A stretch of 64,000 nucleotides of DNA, taken from Roseovarius faecimaris (GTDB lineage: Bacteria > Pseudomonadota > Alphaproteobacteria > Rhodobacterales > Rhodobacteraceae). Made by a program: the position numbers and the translations under genes. Under the pieces are notes generated by a model. It saw only the letters and a list, made by a program, of their open reading frames with translations, did not search any database and was not told the DNA's origin. Below, one piece after another: positions 25,394 to 33,753 of the stretch (position 1 is its first letter; every line of letters begins with the position of its first letter). The DNA is taken from positions 1,432,501 to 1,496,500 of the forward strand of contig NZ_CP034348.1 in NCBI RefSeq assembly GCF_009762325.1, given 5' to 3'.

Positions 25394-25529
25394 GGATGAT
25401 TTCCTGACGAATCTCCCGCGTCTCCGGCGAGAAGTCCGCGCCGAGAAAGGGGCCGATATACGCATAGGCTATGAGGGCTATAAATCCCAGAACACACAGG
25501 TAAATCAACCACTTGAGGAGTCTTAGCAT
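25380..25529 (-). CDS. Small single-span membrane protein
   Basis: 49 residues: a short basic start (MLRLLK), one hydrophobic segment (WLIYLCVLGFIALIAYAYIG, residues 7-26), then an acidic tail (PETREIRQEIILDTN). It begins the operon with the 510-residue protein and xerD. The ATG is at 25529. The CATG there also contains a + strand ATG at 25528 in frame with aroK, so the two divergent genes have start codons that could overlap. The longer frame to 25595 has no membrane-protein logic at its start. It may be a short partner of the downstream periplasmic protein. Confidence 0.65.
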   Translation of the reverse strand: MLRLLKWLIYLCVLGFIALIAYAYIGPFLGADFSPETREIRQEIILDTN

Positions 25530-25641
25530 GGGCTGCCTGCTCGGTATTGTTTTGCTTTTCTTCAACTTTATAACTGGCCTTTTCAGCAAGATCACGTCAT
25601 TCAGGAAAAAACTGAAGGATTTGGCAGCGGAGCGCCGAAGC

Positions 25642-26202
25642 GTGGACCATCAGGAACGTTGGACACTGAAGAAAACCGTTGTCCTGGTGGGGATGATGGG
25701 GGCGGGGAAAACCGCTGTGGGCAAGGCGCTTGCGCTGCGCCTTGGTGTGCCGTTTCTCGACTCGGATGCCGAGATCGAAGAAGCGGCGAACATGACAATT
25801 GCCGAGATATTTCAAAGGGATGGCGAAGCTTTCTTTCGCGACCGGGAAACCGAGGTGATCGACCGGTTGCTGGAGGGAGAGCATGGGGTGCTGTCGACCG
25901 GCGGCGGGGCCTTCATGGCCGAGCGGAACCGCGACCTGATCTCGCGCAAGGGGATATCGGTCTGGCTCAAAGCCGATCTAAAGCTTTTATGGAATCGCGT
26001 AAAACACAAGGATACCAGACCGTTACTGCGCACAGCTCACCCATATGAGACGCTCAGATCGCTTTATGAGGCGCGGGTGCCGGTCTATGCCGAAGCCGAC
26101 CTCGCCGTGGAGGCGCATCAGAGTTACTCCATCGAGATGATGACCGACAAAGTCGTTAACGCGCTGGCGGCGCGGCCGGATGTTTTGGAGGCCGAGGAAT
26201 GA
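25642..26202 (+). CDS. aroK: Shikimate kinase
   Basis: 186 residues from the GTG at 25642, which has GGAG eight bases upstream. Motifs: Walker A VGMMGAGKTAVGKALA near residue 15, DSDAEIE near 37, shikimate-binding RDRETEVIDRL near 62 and STGGGAF near 82, and the lid Arg in DTRPLL near 120. It phosphorylates shikimate at position 3 with ATP in aromatic amino acid synthesis. An in-frame ATG at 25528 has a good GAGGAG but would add 38 residues with a hydrophobic stretch, and its ribosome site lies inside the coding start of the divergent small gene; I prefer the GTG. aroB follows with a four-base overlap. Confidence 0.92.
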   Translation: MDHQERWTLKKTVVLVGMMGAGKTAVGKALALRLGVPFLDSDAEIEEAANMTIAEIFQRDGEAFFRDRETEVIDRLLEGEHGVLSTGGGAFMAERNRDLISRKGISVWLKADLKLLWNRVKHKDTRPLLRTAHPYETLRSLYEARVPVYAEADLAVEAHQSYSIEMMTDKVVNALAARPDVLEAEE

Positions 26203-27305
26203 CCGAGACCGTACATGTCGATCTGGGATCGCGCTCTTATGACATTCTGATCGGGCCGGGGCTTCTGGCTGAGGCCGGGGCCCGGATCGCACCATTTCTG
26301 GCGCGGCCGCGCGTGGCGATTGTCACCGACGAAAACGTCGGGGCCCTGCATCTGGAGGCGCTGCGTAAAGGGTTGGAAACAGGTGGTATTTCCAGCGAAG
26401 CGCTGATCCTTCCCGCAGGCGAGGCGACAAAATCCTGGCCGCATTTCGAGCGCACGGTCGAGTGGCTTCTGGAACAGAAGGTCGAACGCAACGACGTGGT
26501 GATCGCCTTTGGCGGCGGGGTCATTGGCGACCTTGTGGGATTTGCGGCCGCGGTGCTGCGGCGGGGCGTGCGGTTTGTTCAGATTCCCACCTCCCTGCTG
26601 GCGCAGGTGGACAGTTCGGTCGGTGGCAAGACCGGGATCAACGCACCGCAGGGCAAGAACCTGATCGGGGCGTTCCATCAGCCGAGCCTCGTGCTGGCTG
26701 ATATCGACGTGTTGGGCACCCTGACGGAACGCGATTATCTGGCCGGATATGGCGAGGTCGTGAAATACGGCCTGTTGGGAGATAGTGAATTCTTTCAATG
26801 GCTTGAAAGCAATGCCTCACGCGCGGCAGAGGGGGATGAAGCGGCAAGGATCGCCGCCGTCAAACGCTCGGTCGAGATGAAGGCCGAGATCGTGCAGCGT
26901 GATGAGACCGAACAGGGCGACCGGGCGCTCTTGAACCTGGGGCATACCTTCTGCCATGCCCTTGAAAAGGCAACGGATTATTCGGATCGCTTGCTGCATG
27001 GCGAAGGGGTGGCCATTGGCTGTGCGCTGGCGTTCGAGCTGTCGGCGCGGTTGGGGCTGTGCTCGCAAGAAGATCCGAGCCGCGTGCGCGCCCATCTGCG
27101 CGACATGAAGATGAAGGTTGATCTGTCTGATATTCCTGGGGAATTGCCGGATGCCGATACGCTGATCAAGCTGATGGGGCAGGATAAAAAGGTGATCGAC
27201 GGGCAGCTTCGGTTCATCCTGGCGCGCGGGATTGGCGAGGCGTTTGTGACCGGCGATGTGCCGCCCGAGGCGGTCAAGGCGGTGCTGGACGACGCGCTCA
27301 GGTAA
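26199..27305 (+). CDS. aroB: 3-dehydroquinate synthase
   Basis: 368 residues, the usual length. NAD-binding and active-site motifs are clear: AFGGGVIGDLVGFAAA near residue 105, PTSLLAQVDSSVGGKTGIN near 130, zinc ligands in GYGEVVKYGLL (Glu near 188), LNLGHTFCHALE (His near 250) and LLHGEGVAIG (His near 267). It converts DAHP to 3-dehydroquinate, the second step of the shikimate pathway. The ATG overlaps the aroK stop by four bases (ATGA), so translation is coupled. The stop codon touches an unusual TTTTGTAC repeat cluster at 27305-27346. Confidence 0.96.
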   Translation: MTETVHVDLGSRSYDILIGPGLLAEAGARIAPFLARPRVAIVTDENVGALHLEALRKGLETGGISSEALILPAGEATKSWPHFERTVEWLLEQKVERNDVVIAFGGGVIGDLVGFAAAVLRRGVRFVQIPTSLLAQVDSSVGGKTGINAPQGKNLIGAFHQPSLVLADIDVLGTLTERDYLAGYGEVVKYGLLGDSEFFQWLESNASRAAEGDEAARIAAVKRSVEMKAEIVQRDETEQGDRALLNLGHTFCHALEKATDYSDRLLHGEGVAIGCALAFELSARLGLCSQEDPSRVRAHLRDMKMKVDLSDIPGELPDADTLIKLMGQDKKVIDGQLRFILARGIGEAFVTGDVPPEAVKAVLDDALR

Positions 27306-27346
27306 TTTTGTACAAAACGTACAAAATCACCCCCTGTTTTGTACAA
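27305..27346. promoter_or_regulatory. TTTTGTAC inverted-repeat cluster between convergent genes
   Basis: ATTTTGTAC-AAAAC-GTACAAAAT (27305-27327) has perfect 9-bp arms; within it TTTTGTACAAAA is a 12-bp palindrome. A further TTTTGTACAA lies at 27337-27346. It looks like an operator, but both flanking genes end here. There is no T tract for a terminator. Purpose unknown. Confidence 0.45.
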
Positions 27347-27414
27347 TCGGCGGATTGCGCCGATGTGCCGCGGTCGCGCCCTTCATCAATCTGTAACCTC
27401 ATGGGGCCAGCTGA

Positions 27415-28470
27415 TCAGCCGGGGAACCAGTGACGGGTGCGGTTGGCGAAGGCCACCAGCGACAGCATGACCGGCACCTCGACAAGCACGCCCACCACGG
27501 TGGCCAGCGCCGCCCCCGAGCCCAGCCCGAAGAGGCTGATCGCCACCGCGACGGCCAGTTCGAAGAAATTCGACGTGCCGATCAGCGCGCAGGGCGCGGC
27601 CACGTTGAACGGCACCTTCCACAGCTTGGCCATGCCATAGGCCACGAAGAAGATCCCGTAGCTTTGGATCAGGAGCGGGACCGCGATCAGCGCAATGATC
27701 AGCGGTGTGTCGAGGATGACCTGACCCTGAAACCCGAACAGCAGCACGACCGTGACCAGGAGGCCGATCACGGTGATCGGTTTGACCCGGTCCCGGAAGG
27801 CGTCAACCGCGGTCTCGCCGCCCTGTGCCATCAGGCGCGAGCGGGTGAGGATACCCGCGGCCAGCGGGATCAGGATATAGAGCACGACCGAGAGAAGCAG
27901 CGTCTCCCACGGGACTTCGATATCGGTCACGCCCAGCAGGAAAGCCACGATGGGGGCGAAGGCAAAGACCATGATCACGTCGTTCACGCTGACCTGGACC
28001 AGCGTATAGGTCGCGTCGCCCCGGGTGAGCTGTGACCAGACAAAGACCATCGCCGTGCAGGGGGCTGCCCCCAGAAGGATCAGCCCGGCGAGGTAGGCCT
28101 GCGCGTCATCCGGCGGGATCAGCCCGGCGAACACATGGTTGAAGAAGAGCACGCCGAGAGCGGCCATGGTGAAGGGTTTGATCAGCCAGTTGACCAGCAG
28201 CGTGATGATCAGCCCCTTGGGCCGGTCGCCGATATGGCTGAGCGCGGAAAAATCGACGCCGACCATCATCGGATAGACCATCGCCCAGATCAGCAGCGCG
28301 ACCGGCAGGTTGACCGAGGCGATTTCGAGCGCGGCGAGGCCCTGAAAGAGGCCGGGGATGAGATTGCCCAGGGTGATGCCCGCCCCTATGGCCAGCGCCA
28401 CCCAGACAGAGAGCCAGCGCTCGAAACGGCCCATGCCGCCGGTGGCGTCGGGTGCGGTGTGGTCGGTCAT
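27415..28470 (-). CDS. acr3: Arsenite efflux transporter, ACR3 family
   Basis: 351 residues with about ten membrane segments. The ACR3 hallmark [14 protein letters not shown] (near residue 135) holds the conserved Cys that is essential for arsenite transport. [48 protein letters not shown] and related segments are also typical. It expels As(III) with the proton gradient. Its ATG overlaps the arsR stop by four bases, so the pair is one operon under ArsR. No arsenate reductase (arsC) or arsH is present, so the operon is a minimal efflux form. Confidence 0.93.
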   Translation of the reverse strand: MTDHTAPDATGGMGRFERWLSVWVALAIGAGITLGNLIPGLFQGLAALEIASVNLPVALLIWAMVYPMMVGVDFSALSHIGDRPKGLIITLLVNWLIKPFTMAALGVLFFNHVFAGLIPPDDAQAYLAGLILLGAAPCTAMVFVWSQLTRGDATYTLVQVSVNDVIMVFAFAPIVAFLLGVTDIEVPWETLLLSVVLYILIPLAAGILTRSRLMAQGGETAVDAFRDRVKPITVIGLLVTVVLLFGFQGQVILDTPLIIALIAVPLLIQSYGIFFVAYGMAKLWKVPFNVAAPCALIGTSNFFELAVAVAISLFGLGSGAALATVVGVLVEVPVMLSLVAFANRTRHWFPG

Positions 28471-28811
28471 GAGGGGGCTCCTTCGGAGGGGGTGATTTCA
28501 GCGATGAGGGGCTGGCAGAGGGCGGGGTTGCCGCCGCAGCACTCTTCGAGCAGGAAGGCGAGCAGGCCGCGCGTGCCGTCGAGATTGGCGGAATAGCGGA
28601 TCGAGCGGCCGTCGCGCTGTGAGCGGATGAGCCCGGCCTGATGCAGGATGGACAGATGGGTGGACATGGTGTTCTGGCGGGTGCCGAGGGTGTCGGCGAT
28701 CTCGCCCGCGGGCATGCCGTCCTGGCCCGCGCGCAGAAGCAGCCGAAACGCGTCGAGCCGGGTGTCCTGCGACAGGGCGGCGAAGGCGGCGAGGGCGGTT
28801 TTTTTATCCAT
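28467..28811 (-). CDS. arsR: ArsR family arsenic-responsive repressor
   Basis: 114 residues; winged helix with recognition helix in [19 protein letters not shown] (residues 44-62). The ELCVC-type metal site in helix 3 of the classic ArsR is missing. Instead Cys91, Cys92 and Cys99 lie near the C-terminus ([11 protein letters not shown]). This resembles the class from Acidithiobacillus ferrooxidans, where three C-terminal Cys residues bind As(III), but the spacing here is CC-x6-C. The ATG at 28811 was chosen because it follows the basic leader; the frame to 28847 overlaps the operator. A palindrome of ATATATC and GATATAT covers the start. Confidence 0.88.
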   Translation of the reverse strand: MDKKTALAAFAALSQDTRLDAFRLLLRAGQDGMPAGEIADTLGTRQNTMSTHLSILHQAGLIRSQRDGRSIRYSANLDGTRGLLAFLLEECCGGNPALCQPLIAEITPSEGAPS

Positions 28812-28834
28812 ATATCGGGATATATTGATATATA
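28810..28834. promoter_or_regulatory. Candidate ArsR operator
   Basis: ATATATC ... GATATAT, 7-bp perfect arms about 11 bases apart, in a run of TATA-like steps directly upstream of arsR and overlapping its ATG. The position suits autorepression. AT-rich sequence makes some symmetry likely by chance. Confidence 0.5.
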
Positions 28835-28894
28835 GGCTGATCCGCAAGCGCTATCCGAAGGGCCGTCATGGGGCGGTTGCCGCGGCGTGGGGCC

Positions 28895-28940
28895 CCAAGA
28901 AAATGCACATTTTCTTGGCCAGAATTTGTGCAAATTCTGG
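28895..28940. repeat. Two tandem AGAAAATT-type palindromes
   Basis: CCAAGAAAATG-CA-CATTTTCTTGG (28895-28918, perfect 11-bp arms) is followed directly by CCAGAATTTG-TG-CAAATTCTGG (28919-28940, perfect 10-bp arms). They lie ten bases after the tyrS stop, on the side of the arsR promoter. Related palindromes are at 7839 and 58564. Confidence 0.8.
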
Positions 28941-28950
28941 GGCGCGTGGG

Positions 28951-30204
28951 TCAGGTGTTGAGCTTGACCAGAGCGTGGCGCTTCTTGCCGGCCGAGAGCT
29001 TGACCGGGGAGGACAGGGCGGAGGCGTCGAGCATGAGGCCCGCGTCGGTCAAAGGTGCGTCATCGATTCGCGCGCCGTTCTCGGCGATCAGGCGCTTGGC
29101 GTCCTTGCCGGATTTGGCGAGGCCGGACCGGACGATGAGCTGCACCACCGAGATGCCATCGCCCAGCTCCTCGGGGCTGAGCTCCAGGGTGGGCAGCTCA
29201 TCCCCGACGCCGCCTTTCTCGAACACCTCGCGGGCGGTGGCCTCGGCGGCGCGTGCGGCCTCCGCCCCGTGCAGAAGGGTGGTTACCTCATTTGCCAGCA
29301 CGATCTTGGCATCGTTGATCTCGGAGCCTGCCAGCGCGCCCAGCCGGTCGCATTCGTCCAGAGGCAGCTCGGTATAGAGCTTCAGGAAGCGGCCGACATC
29401 GGCATCGGTCGTGTTGCGCCAGAACTGCCAGAACTCATAGGGAGAGCGCATTTCGGCATTGAGCCAGACCGCGCCATCGGCGGATTTGCCCATCTTCTTG
29501 CCGTCCGAGGTGGTCAGCAGCGGCGAGGTGAGGCCATAGATCTCCTGATCCAGCACGCGGCGGGTGAGGTCGATCCCGTTGACGATATTGCCCCACTGAT
29601 CCGAGCCGCCCATTTGCAGAAGACAGCCGTAACGGCGGTTCAGCTCAAGGAAGTCATAGGCCTGCAGGATCATGTAGTTGAATTCAAGAAACGACAGCGA
29701 TTGTTCGCGGTCGAGGCGGGATTTCACCGATTCAAATGACAGCATCCGGTTGACCGAGAAATGCCGCCCGATATCGCGCAGGAACTCGATATAGTTCAGC
29801 TCGTCCAGCCATTCGGCATTGTTGACCATCACCGCGCCGGTCGGGGTGTCGGAATAGTCGATATAGGTGGCAAAGACTTTTTGGATGCCGTCGATATTGG
29901 CCTGAATGGCGGCGTCATCGAGAAGCGGGCGTTCATCGGCGCGAAAGCTGGGATCGCCCACCTTGGTGGTCCCGCCGCCCATCAGGGTGATCGGTTTGTG
30001 ACCGGTCTTTTGCAGCCAGCGCAGCATCATGATCTGGATGAGCGAGCCCACATGCAGCGAGGTCGCCGTGGCGTCAAAGCCGATATAGGCGGGCACCACG
30101 CCGGACAGCATCGCGTCATCGAGCGCCTGATAATCGGTGCAGTCGGCAAGAAAGCCGCGCTCGATCATCACGGACATGAATTCGGATTTGGGGTGGTAGG
30201 TCAT
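28951..30204 (-). CDS. tyrS: Tyrosyl-tRNA synthetase
   Basis: 417 residues. The HIGH-type motif is [11 protein letters not shown] (near residue 47), the KMSKS-type motif is KMGKS (near residue 235), and the tyrosine-binding region includes [26 protein letters not shown]-terminal S4-like RNA-binding domain spans about 350-417 ([20 protein letters not shown]). It charges tRNA-Tyr. The ATG at 30204 gives the family start MTYHPKSEF; the frame continues upstream but overlaps the divergent anmK gene at 30268. Convergent or tandem neighbours are separated from it by palindromic repeats. Confidence 0.95.
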   Translation of the reverse strand: MTYHPKSEFMSVMIERGFLADCTDYQALDDAMLSGVVPAYIGFDATATSLHVGSLIQIMMLRWLQKTGHKPITLMGGGTTKVGDPSFRADERPLLDDAAIQANIDGIQKVFATYIDYSDTPTGAVMVNNAEWLDELNYIEFLRDIGRHFSVNRMLSFESVKSRLDREQSLSFLEFNYMILQAYDFLELNRRYGCLLQMGGSDQWGNIVNGIDLTRRVLDQEIYGLTSPLLTTSDGKKMGKSADGAVWLNAEMRSPYEFWQFWRNTTDADVGRFLKLYTELPLDECDRLGALAGSEINDAKIVLANEVTTLLHGAEAARAAEATAREVFEKGGVGDELPTLELSPEELGDGISVVQLIVRSGLAKSGKDAKRLIAENGARIDDAPLTDAGLMLDASALSSPVKLSAGKKRHALVKLNT

Positions 30205-30267
30205 TTGGCTTGTCCCGCTTGGCGTTGCGCGGCATGTATAGGCATGGTTTGAGCGAAGGAAAAGGCC

Positions 30268-31377
30268 ATGATGAAAGCCGGGCCGGTCTGGGCGTTGGGC
30301 GCGATGTCGGGCACGTCGCTTGACGGGGTGGACGCGGCGCTGCTGCGCACCGATGGCGAGCGTATCCTGGAATTTGGCGAGAGCGGCTATCAGGGGTATT
30401 CGGAGGCCGAGCAGGCGGTGCTGAGGGCCGCGTTGGGCCGTTGGCAGGGGGAGGATGTGGCGGATGCGCTGGCCGTGGTGCAGGGCGCGCATATCGACCT
30501 GCTGAGCCGGTTCGAGGGCGCGGAGCTGGTGGGCTTTCACGGTCAGACCCTGGCGCATGAGCCGCGCGGGCGGGGCACGCATCAGCTGGGCGACGGCAGT
30601 GCGCTGGCCGAGGCGCTGGGGGTGCCGGTGATCTGGGACTTCCGCAGCGCCGATGTGGAGCTGGGCGGGGAGGGCGCGCCGCTGGCGCCGTTCTTTCATT
30701 TTGCCTGCGCCAAGTGGATCGGGGCCGAGCGGCCTTTGGGTTTTCTCAACCTCGGCGGGGTCGGCAACCTGACCTGGGTGGACCCAATGAAAGAACGCCC
30801 GGAAGAGGAGGGCGCGCTTCTGGCCTTTGACACCGGGCCTGCGAATGCACCGATCAACGATCTGATGATGGCGCGGCGCGGGCAGGCGTTTGACCGCGAC
30901 GGCGCGCTGGCCCGGCAAGGCCGGGTCGAGGAGGGCGCGCTGGAGCTTTTCCTGGACGAGGGGTATTTCCGCCGGATGCCGCCGAAATCGCTCGACCGGG
31001 ATGCGTTTGCGGACATGATCGGGCTGGTGGGTGAGCTTGGCGACGCCGACGCGGTGGCGACGCTGACGGGGATGAGTGCCGCGGTGGTGTTACAGGCGAT
31101 GGAGCATTGCCCGTCCCTGCCCGAGAGGATGCTGGTGACGGGCGGCGGGCGGCACAACCCGGTGCTGATGGAGATGCTGCGCGCGGCCCTTGATTGCCCG
31201 GTGATGCCGGTCGAGCAGGTAGGACTTGACGGGGACATGCTGGAGGCGCAAGCCTTTGCACATCTGGCCGTGCGCGTGCTGCGCGGCCTTCCCACATCGG
31301 GGCCAAGCACCACGGGCGTCCGCGCGAGCGTGTCCGGAGGGGTGCTGAGCCGACCGGCGACAAGAGGTGCCGCATGA
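30268..31377 (+). CDS. anmK: Anhydro-N-acetylmuramic acid kinase
   Basis: 369 residues. Family motifs: [15 protein letters not shown] (near residue 12, ATP site), [13 protein letters not shown] (near 90), [11 protein letters not shown] (near 165), [14 protein letters not shown] (near 192, catalytic Asp) and [13 protein letters not shown] (near 290). It cleaves and phosphorylates 1,6-anhydro-MurNAc to MurNAc-6-phosphate in cell-wall recycling. A GGAAAAGG lies before two adjacent ATGs (30268 and 30271). A racemase-family gene overlaps its stop by four bases. It is divergent from tyrS with a 63-base gap, an order I recall in Rhodobacteraceae. Confidence 0.94.
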   Translation: MMKAGPVWALGAMSGTSLDGVDAALLRTDGERILEFGESGYQGYSEAEQAVLRAALGRWQGEDVADALAVVQGAHIDLLSRFEGAELVGFHGQTLAHEPRGRGTHQLGDGSALAEALGVPVIWDFRSADVELGGEGAPLAPFFHFACAKWIGAERPLGFLNLGGVGNLTWVDPMKERPEEEGALLAFDTGPANAPINDLMMARRGQAFDRDGALARQGRVEEGALELFLDEGYFRRMPPKSLDRDAFADMIGLVGELGDADAVATLTGMSAAVVLQAMEHCPSLPERMLVTGGGRHNPVLMEMLRAALDCPVMPVEQVGLDGDMLEAQAFAHLAVRVLRGLPTSGPSTTGVRASVSGGVLSRPATRGAA

Positions 31378-32108
31378 GAGATTATCAGTTTGAGACCCGC
31401 ACCAAGACCCGTCTTGGCATGGTGGTGCTGAGCACAGACGAGACGCTGGAGGACGAGGCGCGGCAGGTCATCGAGGGGCGGGAGGTGAGCCTGTTCCATT
31501 CGCGGATTTATTCGGCCCCGTCGGTGACCCCGGAGAGCCTGAAGGCGATGGAGGTGCTGATCCCGGCCTCGGTCGAGCTGTTCCCCGAAGGCCTGGATGC
31601 GATTGCCTATGGCTGCACCTCGGCCTCGGTGATGATGGGGCCGGAGGCGGTGCAGGAGCAGGTGCGCAGCATCGCGGCGCAGGGCAAGGCGCCGGTGACC
31701 AATCCGATCACGGGGGTGATGCGGGCGCTTGGCGCGCTGGGGGCCGAGAAGATCGGGCTGGTGACGCCGTACACGTCGCAGGTGGCGGGCCCGATGCGGG
31801 CGTTTCTGGCGCAGCACGGGATCGAGACGCTGAAGGAGATCAGCTTTGGCGAGGAGATCGACCCGAACGTGGCCCGGATCAGCGAGGCCTCGACGCTCGA
31901 GGCGGTGCTGGAGGCGGGCCGCATCGATGGGGTGCAGGCGGTGTTTGCCAGCTGCACCAACCTGCGCGCCTTCGGGATCATCGAGGAGGCCGAGGCCGAG
32001 CTGGGCCTGCCGGTGATCAGTTCGAACCTGGCGCTGGTCTGGGACCTTTTGCGGATCGGCGGGGTTGACGCCAGGGGCTGGGGGCCGGGACGGTTGTTTG
32101 CGCTCTGA
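31374..32108 (+). CDS. Asp/Glu racemase superfamily protein (maleate isomerase / arylmalonate decarboxylase-like)
   Basis: 244 residues. It has the two-domain Asp/Glu racemase fold with one catalytic Cys in each half: [12 protein letters not shown] near residue 82 and [16 protein letters not shown] near residue 195. Other conserved segments are [16 protein letters not shown] and IGLVTPY. The family includes maleate cis-trans isomerases and related enzymes that use a Cys pair. It overlaps anmK by four bases, so it may share its mRNA; a direct role in cell-wall amino acids is tempting, but the closer relatives act on maleate-like acids. A GGTGCGTG repeat follows the stop at once. Confidence 0.82.
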   Translation: MRDYQFETRTKTRLGMVVLSTDETLEDEARQVIEGREVSLFHSRIYSAPSVTPESLKAMEVLIPASVELFPEGLDAIAYGCTSASVMMGPEAVQEQVRSIAAQGKAPVTNPITGVMRALGALGAEKIGLVTPYTSQVAGPMRAFLAQHGIETLKEISFGEEIDPNVARISEASTLEAVLEAGRIDGVQAVFASCTNLRAFGIIEEAEAELGLPVISSNLALVWDLLRIGGVDARGWGPGRLFAL

Positions 32109-32109
32109 T

Positions 32110-32167
32110 GGTGCGTGAAATCACGCACCCTACGGGGTAGGATGTAGGGTGTGTGCTTGCACGCACC
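32110..32167. repeat. GGTGCGTG composite repeat, long form copy 3
   Basis: A palindrome GGTGCGTGAAATCACGCACC is followed by CTACGGGGTAGGATGTA and a second imperfect palindrome GGTGTGTGC-TT-GCACGCACC. The whole is 58 bases and differs at one position from 62724-62781. It starts two bases after the racemase TGA. The next 215 bases up to 32385 show no gene. Confidence 0.88.
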
Positions 32168-32385
32168 TGTCGCGCCCCGATTGACATGCAGGGCATGGCG
32201 GATCATGCCCCCACCATTTTGACGTGCAACTGAAGGGCGATCCGGTTTGGTGGGCCCGCAATCCCAGCTGGCAGGGCAATGCACCGGCGAACGCCGCGCC
32301 AATGCGCTTGATAGCCGTGTGAAAATCTGCAACACCGATGGCCAACTGGCCCGTTCGGGTCCTGATTGGCGAAAAGGGATTGCAG

Positions 32386-33555
32386 ATGACAAACGCATAT
32401 GACGAACTTTATGCCCTGGGCAGCCCGGATAACGTGTACTCGACCGCGCTTCCGGATGGCTCCTTCATTCCAACATATGTATCCAGTTACGATCCGCGTC
32501 CCGAGGAGTTCCTGACCCAGTTCAATCGCGTGCGGGCCGGCAAGGACTGGTCAGAATGTTCGTTTCTGGATCTTGCGTCCAGCGAAGGCTCGACGACGCT
32601 GGGCATCGCGCAGATGGGCTCAAACGTTCATGGTGTCGAAGGGCGCGCGGGGGCGCTGAACCGGGCGAATGTCATCCGTGATCTCATCGGGTTTTCCAAT
32701 GTGACCTACGAGTTGGGCAATGTCATGGATGCGACCAAGTACCGGAAGGTCAGCGGTATCTTTGCGTCCGGCATCTTGTATCATCTCGAAGATCCGATCG
32801 GCTTTCTTGAGCTCTGTGCCGAACACGCAAGCGATTTCATCTATATCGACTCTCACCGGATGCCGTATGACCATGAGGATGTGTCAGCAACGCCGTTTGT
32901 GAATTCGCTGTCCAATCCGCATGTGATCGACGCGCATGGGCTGTCCATCCGGGGCATCGAGTTCAAGGAAGCGAATACGAAAGACGAAGAAGAAGACGGC
33001 GTTCTGAGGCGGCCGCGGACCGGGATCGGCAACACATTTTCCGTTTGGTTGTCGCTGGACGACATGATCGAGCTGATGGCCAAGCTGGGCTTTCCCTATC
33101 ATCAGCGCATTCATGACCGGAGTAACTTCCTGCGCTCGCGCACGGCGTTTTTCAGGGAAAATCCGAGCGATGCGACAAAGGTAACGCCATACACCCAGCC
33201 GCTTCCGGAAAGAAAACCGGCCTTGGCCGCGATGCAGGCCGCGAAGGCACGGGATGTGGACTATATCAAGCGCAACAACCTGTCGGTGACGATTGTCGGG
33301 GTGCAATCGCAAATCGAGGGAATACAGCACAAGCTCGACGCCGAAAACATCGCGGTCGACCGCATTGTCGTGCTGCCCGGGCAGGACGGGAAGCCGGTGC
33401 ATCTGGGGCAGCTGACCAAGATCCTGGAAGGTGTGAAGGGCTTTGTGGTGGTCGCATCGACCAATCCGCATCAGATTTATCAGCAGCTCATCCTCTTTCC
33501 CGAGATTACCTATGTCTGCACAAGCTTTGGTATGGTGATCAAAGAAGCGGGATAA
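32386..33555 (+). CDS. SAM-dependent methyltransferase with extra C-terminal domain
   Basis: 389 residues. A class I methyltransferase core covers about residues 40-200: SFLDLASSEGSTTLGIA (motif I near 66), GVEGRAGALNRA (acidic end of strand 2) and SGILYHLEDPIGFLEL (motif resembling CmoB/DUF1698 relatives). A second domain after residue 295 (VTIVGVQSQIEGI ... VLPGQDGKPVHLGQL ... FVVVASTNPHQIYQQL) resembles a small Rossmann-like sensor that I do not recognise. AAAGGG precedes the ATG. Base and codon use is a little more AT-rich than its neighbours, and the gene stands alone between long spacers, so acquisition is possible. Substrate unknown. Confidence 0.72.
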   Translation: MTNAYDELYALGSPDNVYSTALPDGSFIPTYVSSYDPRPEEFLTQFNRVRAGKDWSECSFLDLASSEGSTTLGIAQMGSNVHGVEGRAGALNRANVIRDLIGFSNVTYELGNVMDATKYRKVSGIFASGILYHLEDPIGFLELCAEHASDFIYIDSHRMPYDHEDVSATPFVNSLSNPHVIDAHGLSIRGIEFKEANTKDEEEDGVLRRPRTGIGNTFSVWLSLDDMIELMAKLGFPYHQRIHDRSNFLRSRTAFFRENPSDATKVTPYTQPLPERKPALAAMQAAKARDVDYIKRNNLSVTIVGVQSQIEGIQHKLDAENIAVDRIVVLPGQDGKPVHLGQLTKILEGVKGFVVVASTNPHQIYQQLILFPEITYVCTSFGMVIKEAG

Positions 33556-33753
33556 GTCGGACCGCGGGCGGAGGGCGGCGGTACGGCCTCAGCCATGGCC
33601 GCCGTCACCGGGTCTTTGTGCACCTCACAAGAGGCTTGATCATCCGGGCGCCAATCCGCTAGAGCAGGGGCACCCTTGGGGGTCAGGGAATTGGACGCGA
33701 AATCATTGCCCTAGGCATTTGGCCAAACCCCGCCGTGAACGCAGTTGAGGCCG

